A stretch of DNA of 5,926 nucleotides from Candidatus Thorarchaeota archaeon (GCA_018238825.1 JABCSP010000148.1:1-5926); one strand, 5' to 3'; positions 1 through 5,926 are shown, counted from the stretch's first letter. The notes: a model not told the origin generated them from the letters alone. A program made the numbers and translations.

Positions 1-1313
1 CTTTTTATCAGATACTTATGTGCACGCCCAGAAAGTTTCACTAAAGGACTATCGGATGATGTGTTTGTACTAACTCCAATAACCGGTTTGTCAATTGGCA
101 CTATACGCGAGCCCTGGGCCATTCCTATTACAATTCCGATAATCGTATCCGGAGTTTCTGGGTCATTTACCAGATAGAGTCCGTCCATAGTTTCATAGCT
201 ATCCTGCTCAAGCCTTCTTAATGCTGTAGCCAGGTTCCTACGATGCTCTTGAAGCAGATAACGACCTTCGACAATTGCTTCTTGGTCACCAAGACAAATC
301 TTGACTCCAACTTCCGGTCTTTTATTCCTACCACAAGCATTGAGCAAAGTAGAGAACTCCTTTGCACTTCGCATCTCAGTTCTCTCAGGACGTTGAGGTA
401 ACATGATCACGTCACCGATTAGCCCTTGAGCTTTTTTCGGGTCATTGTATACCTCTATGACATAATGTATCAATTTCTGGATGACTCTTTGTTTCTCATT
501 TGATTCCAAACTGACCCAAGTTCTCCACTCATCATCTTCTTTCATGGGAATTCCCAGTTCTTCAAAGAAGCTATAACATGCAGCTTCATTGCCAGTTAAA
601 CCTGGTAGATATGGATCAGTCGCATATCGTAATAGATATGGTATGGGTCGCGTATTGATTCCAAAGAACGTAAGGTCTCTCGTGACTTTCAAGAAACCTG
701 CATCCTCACCGAGTTCGATAATGGTCTTGTTCACACCTGTGAATCCCTTTCCATAGAAATCCTGAAGGTCTCCCGTTGCACCTACAATTGCAAGCTCTGA
801 GAGTTCAACGTTTTCAGGTGACAGTCCAACTGCAAATAGGAATGCGACACCCGACCCTGATACATCATAGCTACCACTTAGATCATGATAACATGGATTA
901 ATCTCAATAATCTTATGACTGAGGGCTGAATCATCAATATCGACCTTACCATCTTGCGGTAAGTGATGGTCCAACACGATAACTTGATCGACAAAATCTA
1001 TCACTGCAATGTGATTTCTGACAAGATTGATCTGACCAGTACCAAAATCGCTGAAGATTACAAGGTCTGGCTTGAATTCCTCAATTTCATTCTTTATTTC
1101 AATAATGGATTCGGAGTTGATCTGATGGATATTCTTCCACTCAAACTCCTTTCCCTCATGCTCTAATGCATGCACAATAATAGCAAGCGCAGAGATACCA
1201 TCTGCATCAATATGTGAGAATGCCATTACTTTCTTTGCTTTCTTTGTTGCCAAAACAGCGTTTCTAAGTAATTCAAGCATGGCTTCTGGTAGTGATTCAA
1301 GTAGATTCTCCAT
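1..1313 (-). CDS. DHH-family phosphoesterase, archaeal RecJ/GAN-like single-strand exonuclease (3' end missing)
   Basis: This is probably an archaeal RecJ-like nuclease, related to GINS-associated nuclease (GAN) and to eukaryotic Cdc45. Such proteins are cytoplasmic, degrade single-stranded DNA or RNA, and often bind GINS at the replication fork. About 437 codons are visible. The DHH-domain motifs appear in order: SHIDADG at residues 33-39 (D36, D38), FSDFGTG at 87-93 (D89), LDHH at 114-117 and GATGD at 178-182 (D182). All the manganese-binding acidic and histidine residues are therefore present, so an active enzyme is expected rather than an inactive Cdc45-like relic. The frame is still open at the left edge, so the end of the DHHA1 domain with its glycine-rich GGH-type motif lies outside. 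I chose ATG at 1313 because it is the first ATG after an in-frame stop near 1417 and because GGAG sits 4 nt upstream. The family is clear; which RecJ paralogue it is, and whether DNA or RNA is the substrate, is not. Confidence 0.88.
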   Translation of the reverse strand, partial: MENLLESLPEAMLELLRNAVLATKKAKKVMAFSHIDADGISALAIIVHALEHEGKEFEWKNIHQINSESIIEIKNEIEEFKPDLVIFSDFGTGQINLVRNHIAVIDFVDQVIVLDHHLPQDGKVDIDDSALSHKIIEINPCYHDLSGSYDVSGSGVAFLFAVGLSPENVELSELAIVGATGDLQDFYGKGFTGVNKTIIELGEDAGFLKVTRDLTFFGINTRPIPYLLRYATDPYLPGLTGNEAACYSFFEELGIPMKEDDEWRTWVSLESNEKQRVIQKLIHYVIEVYNDPKKAQGLIGDVIMLPQRPERTEMRSAKEFSTLLNACGRNKRPEVGVKICLGDQEAIVEGRYLLQEHRRNLATALRRLEQDSYETMDGLYLVNDPETPDTIIGIVIGMAQGSRIVPIDKPVIGVSTNTSSDSPLVKLSGRAHKYLIK

Positions 1314-1317
1314 TGTA

Positions 1318-1321
1318 CTCC
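1318..1321 (-). promoter_or_regulatory. Ribosome binding site of the DHH nuclease gene
   Basis: GGAG on the minus strand lies 4 nt before the ATG at 1313. It supports that ATG over non-ATG codons in the open frame further upstream, where only CTG and ATA/ATT codons are available. The spacing is slightly short. Confidence 0.45.
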
Positions 1322-1392
1322 ATGGATGAAGCTCATTATCAATAATATAAGTAAGCCTCTCTGATATAATGAGAGTTGCAGTGTGAATAGAA

Positions 1393-1809
1393 TTATTCAG
1401 ATACGCGAAATACTCTTGCTAGAGCCAGGAAGAGGACAAGAAAGATGCTTGCAACTGCAGCTAGTGCCTTTGCAACTTTGTGCCATCCTTTAGGTGGACT
1501 CTCAAAATTTCTCAAATCATTCTTAACTCTCTTTAAGTAAACTCGGCGCTCTGTGTACAGGGCTTCCTCATCATCAATCTTGGATGAAAATTCTGCCCAA
1601 CTTTCATACAGCGGAGATTGGGGTTCGGTTTCTAACCATTCGATCCACAACTCTAATATTTTGTTTCGATGTGTTTCAGGAAATCCTTCAATTGTATTTC
1701 GGATTTGGTTATCCCAGTCAACTATCATTTCTAGTTTGCACCTCATTTTCCCGGCAGAGGAACAATTAAACTCACGCTTTTTTTCTATTAAATGTTGGGC
1801 TAGTATCAT
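1393..1809 (-). CDS. Small C-terminally membrane-anchored protein of unknown function
   Basis: I do not recognise this protein. The longest reading is 138 residues. The body is soluble, acidic and helical, with several tryptophans (for example WIEWLE at residues 55-60). It is followed by a basic stretch and one hydrophobic helix at about residues 112-133 (VAKALAAVASIFLVLFLALA) with a short RVFRVSE tail. This is the layout of a tail-anchored protein with its N-terminal domain in the cytoplasm. The true start may be ATG at 1728 (MIVDWDNQIR, 111 residues), because GAGGTG lies 10 nt upstream of it. The ATG at 1809 has no such signal, and the extra N-terminal residues are poorly structured. It lies 79 bp upstream of the DHH nuclease on the same strand, so an operon is possible. 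It could be a membrane tether or partner, but nothing in the sequence proves that. Gene confidence is good; function is unknown. Confidence 0.7.
   Translation of the reverse strand: MILAQHLIEKKREFNCSSAGKMRCKLEMIVDWDNQIRNTIEGFPETHRNKILELWIEWLETEPQSPLYESWAEFSSKIDDEEALYTERRVYLKRVKNDLRNFESPPKGWHKVAKALAAVASIFLVLFLALARVFRVSE
1739..1744 (-). promoter_or_regulatory. Shine-Dalgarno sequence favouring the internal start at 1728
   Basis: GAGGTG on the minus strand matches the anti-Shine-Dalgarno sequence exactly and is separated by 10 nt from the ATG at 1728. It argues for the 111-residue form of the small membrane protein over the 138-residue form. Confidence 0.4.
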
Positions 1810-1864
1810 ATATTATATTATCTTTGGCGCTGTTTATTTTCCTTACCTACAAGACACTTTATTG

Positions 1865-1874
1865 CCTATAAAGT
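1865..1874 (-). promoter_or_regulatory. Candidate archaeal TATA box upstream of the small membrane protein
   Basis: ACTTTATAGG on the minus strand resembles the archaeal TATA consensus. A start about 25 nt downstream would fall near 1840, leaving a leader of about 30 nt to ATG 1809 or about 110 nt to ATG 1728. No clear purine-rich BRE precedes it, so support is weak. Confidence 0.3.
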
Positions 1875-1886
1875 TGTACTAAGACC

Positions 1887-1905
1887 GCATCTAGCACTAA
1901 GATGC
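1887..1905. terminator. 6-bp perfect hairpin between two minus-strand genes, with a T-run on the plus side
   Basis: GCATCT at 1887-1892 and AGATGC at 1900-1905 form a perfect 6-bp inverted repeat around a 7-nt loop, 14 nt beyond the stop of the coiled-coil gene. The T-rich tract that would make it a classical terminator (TATTTTT, from 1906) lies on the plus-strand side. It therefore points against the flanking genes, which are both on the minus strand. It could still act as a 3' end or RNA-processing hairpin for the coiled-coil gene, or stop antisense transcription. A stem this short could also be chance. Confidence 0.3.
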
Positions 1906-1919
1906 TATTTTTCACGTAC

Positions 1920-2438
1920 TTATCGCATCTTTGAAAGTTCTTTACCCCATTCCTTAATGTCGTTACGGAGCTTCTGAATGTCAGTTGGACTTATTGTGTC
2001 AACGCGTCCATAGGTCTTAAGGATACGAGTCCAGCGCTGAATTTTAACAATGAGACTACTTGAAACTCCTTTACTCTCAAGCATCCCAGCAGCTTCATTG
2101 ATTTTTGTAGATAGGTCACTTGCAATTACGCCATCTCGTATTTGTGTTTCAAGTGTGTCTAGGATTGCCTGGTGTGATGAAACTGCACCTTTCTGTACTA
2201 TTGATGATGCACTTTGTTGACTTGGAGCTGCTTGTTTGATGTTCTTAACAGCTTCAAGAATCTCATCAAGTTTCTCAGCATTTGCATTTGCTACTAGAGC
2301 AAGGTCTGATTGAGTATCCTGAACTTCAGTGATTTTTGAGATGACATCAATCATCCTGTTCAGCATTTGAGTGAGTCTCTCAATAGCACCATTGATCTCA
2401 GTTAGCTTAGCTCTAAGGTATGTATCTTCTTCACTCAT
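1920..2438 (-). CDS. Coiled-coil protein of unknown function
   Basis: I do not recognise this 172-residue protein. It has no signal peptide, membrane helix or catalytic motif. Residues 6-68 show heptad-like spacing of I, L, V and M (for example INGAIERLTQMLNRMIDVIS), typical of a parallel coiled coil. Residues 69-86 are a Q/S/A-rich linker, and residues 87-172 form a second helical region ending in a basic, tryptophan-containing segment. The build suggests a cytoplasmic homo-oligomer or scaffold: a long helical stalk, a flexible linker, then a globular helical end. The start at 2438 is well supported by GAGGG 6 nt upstream. It is the first gene of the leftward block and is divergent from the cupin gene, with a 110-bp gap and a hairpin separating it from the next gene. 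No partner can be inferred from position alone. Confidence 0.72.
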   Translation of the reverse strand: MSEEDTYLRAKLTEINGAIERLTQMLNRMIDVISKITEVQDTQSDLALVANANAEKLDEILEAVKNIKQAAPSQQSASSIVQKGAVSSHQAILDTLETQIRDGVIASDLSTKINEAAGMLESKGVSSSLIVKIQRWTRILKTYGRVDTISPTDIQKLRNDIKEWGKELSKMR

Positions 2439-2619
2439 GTAATTCCCTCGTCAGAAGGATAGCGTTAATTATACGCAACGGTAAAAAATTACTTGCTCAG
2501 AAGATATAGCTTTCTGTGGCGTGTCATCACGATTAATTCAGTTGGATGGTCATAACCGAATACTAATATTTGGCATGCATGAAAATTGTCATGATGAAGA
2601 GAGCCACTGCTATTGTCAT
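2439..2619. promoter_or_regulatory. Divergent intergenic region with candidate promoters
   Basis: This stretch separates the leftward coiled-coil gene from the rightward cupin gene and must hold promoters for both. CCCTC at 2445-2449 is the minus-strand ribosome binding site GAGGG. A near-palindromic AT-rich element at 2501-2512 (AAGATATAGCTT) could be a TATA box read in either direction, and TAATTATAC near 2465-2473 is a second candidate. None has a convincing BRE. The cupin frame is open from a GTG at 2521, so the right part could instead be coding. Confidence 0.35.
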
Positions 2620-2985
2620 ATGAGGAGTAATGGACTATTGTACGTCATTAATTACAACAAACGCGAATTGAAAGATGTTGAAATGGCTGGTTCACAGAAA
2701 GTTACAGTACGGTGGCTAATTGGACGACAAACTGGAGCAAAAACTTACGCAATGCGCATTTTTGAAATTGCTCCTGGTGGATTTATCCCACTCCACACTC
2801 ATCCAGAAGAACATGAGATCTTTGTACTCAATGGGAAAGCAAAGCTGCTAGGTGATATTGAGGCAACAGCCAAGAAAGATGATGTCGTGTTTGTTCCTTC
2901 AAATGAACCTCATGGATATGATAATACTGAAGGAAAAGATATTTTTCGCTTCATCTGTGTCATTCCGCTTCTCAATGGTGAGTAA
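2620..2985 (+). CDS. Single-domain metal-binding cupin (Cupin_2 type)
   Basis: This is a small beta-barrel cupin of about 121 residues from ATG 2620. Such archaeal one-domain cupins bind a divalent metal in the cytoplasm; their substrates are mostly unknown. Numbering from this ATG, motif 1 is GGFIPLHTHPEEHE with H59, H61 and E66, and motif 2 is VPSNEPHGYDN with H98. All four metal ligands (3 His, 1 Glu) are therefore present. The start is uncertain. The frame is open back to GTG 2521, but family members usually begin just before the VINY...VRWLIG segment. That favours ATG 2620 or TTG 2638, and GAGGAG at 2622-2627 lies 10 nt before that TTG. The longer form would add a Cys/His-rich stretch described under findings. 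The HAD gene follows after 57 bp on the same strand. Family certain, substrate unknown. Confidence 0.85.
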   Translation: MRSNGLLYVINYNKRELKDVEMAGSQKVTVRWLIGRQTGAKTYAMRIFEIAPGGFIPLHTHPEEHEIFVLNGKAKLLGDIEATAKKDDVVFVPSNEPHGYDNTEGKDIFRFICVIPLLNGE

Positions 2986-3000
2986 GAACTAGTAGGTACA

Positions 3001-3009
3001 TTTTTCTTT
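3001..3009 (+). terminator. T-rich tract after the cupin gene, possible archaeal terminator
   Basis: TTTTTCTTT begins 15 nt after the cupin stop. Oligo-T tracts alone can end archaeal transcripts without a hairpin, so part of the transcription may stop here. No inverted repeat precedes it. Confidence 0.3.
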
Positions 3010-3042
3010 GAATAGTGGATTTCAGATGTGGAAGCTGATTGA

Positions 3043-3846
3043 ATGGACCTCAGTAAAAAATCGCTCTGGGTTTTTGATGTTGACAATACGATGATTCTTG
3101 ATGTCGAACATCCTAAACCATTTGAAGATGCAATGAAACTTTGGCAAGCCCTTCTAGAGAAAGGTGTCACACTGGCTATTCTAACAAACGTAGGTCGTTT
3201 ATCTTCAAGGCAAGTTCATCAAGCAGTTAAGAAGGCTGGTTTTGACCTCCCTCTAGAAAACGTCTATACTGCTGGAGCTGCAGCTGCTGCGTTTGTTCAT
3301 AACAGGTCCCCTGGAGCACGCTGTTTTGTCATAGGTGAGGGTGGAGCACAAGAGGATTTCATAGCAAGAGGTCTTGATGTAACAAACAATCCTCCTATCG
3401 ATTATGTTGCTATCGGTGCAGATCGTGGAATGACCTTTCATGAATTGAATTTTGCAACGAAAATGGTGAAGAACGGTGCACCTCTTATCTGCATTAGTGG
3501 AAGTCGTGACTACCCTGGTATCTATCTTGGACAAGAAGACATGTTCGTTGGAGAACGGTCTATCGTTGCTGCGATAGAACACGCTACAGGATGCAAGGCA
3601 ATAACTGTTGGAAAACCCCTTCCTGAAATAGTTGAAGAAACAGTAAAGATTCTTGGTTTCAAAGTATCAGATTCTGTAATGGTTGGTGATAATCCCCGGT
3701 CGGATATTGCAGGTGGCAATGCAGCAGGGATGACTACGATTCTTGTACATCGTGATGACAATATCATTGAATTTGAATCCGGTGATTTAGATACAACTCC
3801 AAGCTTGAAAGTGCAATCACTAGAAGAGATAATTGAACATCTCTGA
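3043..3846 (+). CDS. HAD-superfamily hydrolase, subfamily IIA (NagD / p-nitrophenylphosphatase-like)
   Basis: This is a predicted cytoplasmic magnesium-dependent phosphatase of 267 residues, the normal length for NagD-like enzymes. It acts through an aspartyl-phosphate intermediate on a small phosphorylated metabolite (sugar phosphate, phosphoglycolate or nucleotide); the actual substrate cannot be read from sequence. The motifs are complete. Motif I is FDVDNT at 11-16 (nucleophile D12, acid/base D14), motif II is LTN at 47-49, motif III is GKP with K191, and motif IV is VGDNPRSDI at 214-222 with D216 and D221. The large cap between motifs II and III, with its IGADRGMTF segment, is the C2 type of subfamily IIA. 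Position 15 is Asn where most IIA members have Gly, a mild oddity. The start ATG at 3043 leaves motif I at the expected distance from the N-terminus. It is flanked by the cupin and B3/4 genes on the same strand, with gaps of 57 and 53 bp. Confidence 0.88.
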   Translation: MDLSKKSLWVFDVDNTMILDVEHPKPFEDAMKLWQALLEKGVTLAILTNVGRLSSRQVHQAVKKAGFDLPLENVYTAGAAAAAFVHNRSPGARCFVIGEGGAQEDFIARGLDVTNNPPIDYVAIGADRGMTFHELNFATKMVKNGAPLICISGSRDYPGIYLGQEDMFVGERSIVAAIEHATGCKAITVGKPLPEIVEETVKILGFKVSDSVMVGDNPRSDIAGGNAAGMTTILVHRDDNIIEFESGDLDTTPSLKVQSLEEIIEHL

Positions 3847-3899
3847 ATTACTAAATTCTGTCGTAACACTCAAAGGTATGTAACTTATCTCTCATTGTT

Positions 3900-4592
3900 A
3901 TGGGATTCTCAAAATCAATCAAGTTTGAAACAGGACCACCCGGTTCAAGTATTGTAATAGTTGAATTGGATGAACTGAAGTTGGGAAAATCTTCGAAGGA
4001 CTTTGAAGAGTATGAGAAATCCCTATTCCATGAAATACGAGAGAACATCAATTTAGAAAATCTGACAAAAGATCCCTTGATTCATTCTTATCGAGTCTGG
4101 CATTGGACATATGGAATGGATCCAACAAAGAAGAGAGGGTCTAGTGAAGCTGTACTTCGAAGAGTTCTGCAAGGTGAGAACCTTTGGAGAATTTCTGATC
4201 TAGTTGATATTGCCAATCTTGCATCTGCTTACCATAAGATTCCGATAGGGTTGATTGATGCGTCAAAGATTGAAGGTCAATTAACTCTTAGAAGAGCAAA
4301 GAAGGGTGAAATCTTCTTTCGCATTGGTGGTGAAACCATTGAATGTAGAGGCCGAGAAATAGTTCTCGCTGATGATATCGGAATTATCTGTTATGGATAT
4401 GCAATCCATGATTCTGAACGTTCCAAGGTCACACGAGAAAGTCAAGAAGTACTCCTCTTACATTATGGTACTATCACTGCCACGAAAGAGATTATGGAAG
4501 CCGCAGTTAGTTTTACCACTGATATGATAAAACGGTGGGTCAAATGCAAGGTTTCTGAACCTCTGAGGTATGTGTCGCCAGCTCCAATCTAG
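3900..4592 (+). CDS. Solo B3/4-domain protein (PheRS-beta editing-domain homologue)
   Basis: The 230-residue protein resembles the free-standing B3/4 domain of phenylalanyl-tRNA synthetase beta (COG3382 type). In the synthetase this domain hydrolyses Tyr-tRNA(Phe). Solo versions are thought to act in trans on misacylated tRNA or related aminoacyl compounds, though most are uncharacterised. Visible hallmarks are SSEAVLRRVLQGENLWRI at about 81-98, LVDIANLASAYHKIPIGLID at about 101-120 followed by EGQLTLRRA, the ADDIG segment near residue 157, and DSERSKVT at about 171-178, matching the conserved DSERTK-T pattern. The N-terminal 70 residues form the usual variable lead-in. The ATG at 3900 has no Shine-Dalgarno upstream, so the message may be leaderless or weakly initiated. 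The stop overlaps the stop of the convergent gene by sharing CTAG. Family confident; role in translation fidelity is inferred. Confidence 0.85.
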   Translation: MGFSKSIKFETGPPGSSIVIVELDELKLGKSSKDFEEYEKSLFHEIRENINLENLTKDPLIHSYRVWHWTYGMDPTKKRGSSEAVLRRVLQGENLWRISDLVDIANLASAYHKIPIGLIDASKIEGQLTLRRAKKGEIFFRIGGETIECRGREIVLADDIGIICYGYAIHDSERSKVTRESQEVLLLHYGTITATKEIMEAAVSFTTDMIKRWVKCKVSEPLRYVSPAPI

Positions 4593-5926
4593 AACTCGAG
4601 CAATGGTGAACCAAGAACAATCCTCTCGAGCAGACCATTCTTACTCGCTTTCTTTACCATAATTTCGAACTGTTTCTTCAACCTTGCTTCATCAACATAA
4701 TCTGGTTCTCTTATTCCCATACTCTCGATGACGAGCTGTAGCATGTATTCGAATTCATAGAGAAGATAGTCAACCTTCTTGGTCTTACCACGTTTTGTTA
4801 TCTTCTTCTTGACCTTTTTTGCTAGACCTTGTTTGATTGATTCTCGAGTTTCAGTCAGATAGTATGACATTGACTTTTCATAATGCATTTCTCCCCGCTT
4901 AACTAATTCACGTAGGAATTGCAAACCAAAAGTCCTTCTTGCTATCGCCTCGATTCGTGCAACAAAACCATTAACTATATCATCATAAGAAAGCAGACCA
5001 GCTTGACCACGGCTCTCAAAGACTTTGTCGGTGACTTTTGCATTCTTGAATTTCGCTTTTTTCGCTAGGAGAAGTTTCTCTCTTTCTGCCCGAGTTGCTG
5101 CATCCGAAAGTTTCTTCTCTTCTTCAAGACGTTTCCTTTCAGCCGCTGTTTTTGCATCTTTAATTTGTTTCTGTCTTTCAAGTTTCCTCTTTTCTCTAGC
5201 AGCCGCCTCAGCTTTTTCTTTGGCAAGGATCAATTCTCTTTCCTGTTGTTTGCGGGCAGAGATATCGTAAATTATTACATAAACAAAGGTGTTATTTTTT
5301 TCTTCTAATATATTCAGGATGATCTGCGCATAGAAAGTTGATCCATTATGCCTTGTTAATTTCATTTCAAAGGGTGTCATTGTTAGTTTCTTGACATTCT
5401 TTTTCATCTGTTCATAATCATCGAAATAGTCCATCAATGATCTGGCCTTAAGTTCTTCGCTGGTATAATTAAATAATTCACAGACTTTTTCGTTAACTTC
5501 CAATATATTTCCTGAATCAAAGTGAAAAAGCATTACGGCATTATTGGATTTCTCAAATAAAATATGATAGCGTTTTGCAAGATCTTTTGTCTCCTGAATC
5601 AGTTTGTTCCGCTGTTTTTCAAAATGCCGGTAGCGGAAATGGTATATAAATAGCACCCAGAACATAATAGACAGAAAAAAAATCAATCCCAATGTTATCC
5701 AAAAAAAGCCTTTATATTGAAGATAAACAGTCAAAGGACGATTAATAATCGTTGCTTCTTTGGGCAGCATGCGCTTATTTATACCCCAGCGCTTTAACTG
5801 CTTCCAATCAAAATAATATTCATTTTTATCATCGATCGGCTTAACATTTTCAAGTAATTCACCCGATAATAGCCGAATACCCAATTCCGCCGCAAGCTGT
5901 CCCTGGATTTCAGAAACTGACATTTT
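4589..5926 (-). CDS. Mosaic sensor protein: bacterial-type membrane/PAS part joined to an unrecognised archaeal-like helical domain (5' end missing)
   Basis: The frame is open to the right edge, and the codon before ATG 5923 is a sense codon (AAA). The N-terminal segment looks like the end of a larger domain, so I treat that ATG as internal. Numbered from it, residues 4-63 match the end of the ABC-type substrate-binding sensor domain of bacterial membrane kinases (EIQGQLAAELGIRLLSGE, FDWKQLKRWGI, INRP). Residues 73-95 are a membrane helix, 97-118 a signalling helix, and 119-223 a PAS domain ending in YDISARKQQE. After AKEKAEAA a bacterial kinase normally continues into a histidine-kinase dimerisation domain. 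Here a Lys/Glu/Arg-rich coiled coil (about 235-300) and a basic helical domain of about 145 residues follow, with no H-box or ATPase. I do not recognise the C-terminal domain. Arginine codons also differ: CGC is 5 of 12 before the join and 0 of 18 after it. It is a real fusion or a misassembly. Confidence 0.7.
   Translation of the reverse strand, partial: KMSVSEIQGQLAAELGIRLLSGELLENVKPIDDKNEYYFDWKQLKRWGINKRMLPKEATIINRPLTVYLQYKGFFWITLGLIFFLSIMFWVLFIYHFRYRHFEKQRNKLIQETKDLAKRYHILFEKSNNAVMLFHFDSGNILEVNEKVCELFNYTSEELKARSLMDYFDDYEQMKKNVKKLTMTPFEMKLTRHNGSTFYAQIILNILEEKNNTFVYVIIYDISARKQQERELILAKEKAEAAAREKRKLERQKQIKDAKTAAERKRLEEEKKLSDAATRAEREKLLLAKKAKFKNAKVTDKVFESRGQAGLLSYDDIVNGFVARIEAIARRTFGLQFLRELVKRGEMHYEKSMSYYLTETRESIKQGLAKKVKKKITKRGKTKKVDYLLYEFEYMLQLVIESMGIREPDYVDEARLKKQFEIMVKKASKNGLLERIVLGSPLLEF
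5200..5926 (-). other. Bacterial-like segment at the window edge
   Basis: From about 5200 to the right edge the encoded protein is typical of bacterial (Desulfobacterota-like) membrane sensor kinases, unlike anything to its left. Arginine is mostly CGN (9 of 12), including five CGC codons, while the adjoining half of the same frame uses AGA/AGG for 10 of 18 and no CGC. A/T homopolymer runs of 6-8 bases are also more frequent here. The exact edge cannot be fixed because it lies in a charged low-complexity helix. Confidence 0.6.

Noticed and set aside
963..1166. Plus-strand open frame of 67 codons
   Set aside because: It lies wholly inside the DHH nuclease gene on the other strand, opposite the DHH motif region, and its product has no domain character.
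1553..1882. Plus-strand open frames of 109 and 61 codons
   Set aside because: They mirror the small membrane protein gene, which has a Shine-Dalgarno sequence and a sensible membrane-anchored product; these do not.
3253..3869. Minus-strand frames of 109 and 115 codons within the HAD gene
   Set aside because: They are antisense shadows of a gene with all four HAD motifs intact; their Ser/Arg/Thr-rich products lack any recognisable fold.
5040..5225. DNA tandem repeat in the coiled-coil coding region
   Set aside because: The protein is repetitive in composition (Lys, Glu, Ala, Arg) but I see no constant-length DNA repeat unit.
5025..5270. Plus-strand frame encoding a Ser/Phe/Ala-rich hydrophobic peptide
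   Set aside because: It is the antisense reading of the Lys/Glu/Ala-rich coiled coil, which gives Phe/Ser-rich pseudo-membrane sequence by complementarity.
4589..5926. Reading the right-hand frame as a functional sensor histidine kinase
   Set aside because: There is no H-box or HATPase domain; the frame switches to unrelated sequence just where the kinase dimerisation domain should begin.
1..5926. CRISPR array, tRNA, insertion sequence or toxin-antitoxin/defence operon
   Set aside because: I found no spaced direct repeats, cloverleaf sequence, transposase motif or recognisable defence proteins on either strand.

Overview
The window looks like a piece of an archaeal metagenome contig, and its right end looks bacterial. 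The archaeal assignment rests on a RecJ/Cdc45-type DHH nuclease of archaeal build, a solo B3/4 tRNA-editing-like protein, a NagD-like HAD phosphatase, short cupin and coiled-coil proteins, Shine-Dalgarno-like and TATA-like signals of archaeal type, and heavy AGA/AGG arginine codon use. An Asgard-like or other mesophilic archaeon would fit, but this is inference from general character; no lineage-specific marker is present.

Left block (1-2438, all minus strand): a coiled-coil protein of 172 residues, then a small protein with a C-terminal membrane anchor, then a DHH-family exonuclease whose C-terminus runs off the left edge. The last two are only 79 bp apart if the nuclease starts at 1313, so they may be co-transcribed. 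A hairpin lies between the coiled-coil gene and the small membrane protein.

Middle (2439-4592, plus strand): a divergent intergenic region, then a single-domain metal cupin, a HAD phosphatase of subfamily IIA, and a solo B3/4-domain protein, spaced by 50-60 bp. These read as small-molecule and translation quality-control housekeeping genes. No shared pathway is evident, and a T-rich tract after the cupin suggests they need not be one transcript.

Right block (4589-5926, minus strand): one open frame, convergent with the B3/4 gene and sharing the tetranucleotide CTAG with it so that the two stop codons overlap. It is a striking mosaic. Its 5' part encodes the end of a bacterial ABC-type substrate-binding sensor domain, a membrane helix and a PAS domain, as found in bacterial membrane sensor kinases. 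Its 3' part is a charged coiled coil and a basic helical domain I do not recognise, with codon use like the archaeal genes. The switch falls in a low-complexity KAEAAAREK-type stretch near 5190-5215, close to the window edge. It is either an inter-domain gene fusion or, I think more likely, an assembly misjoin.

I see no tRNA, rRNA, CRISPR array, insertion sequence or obvious defence system.
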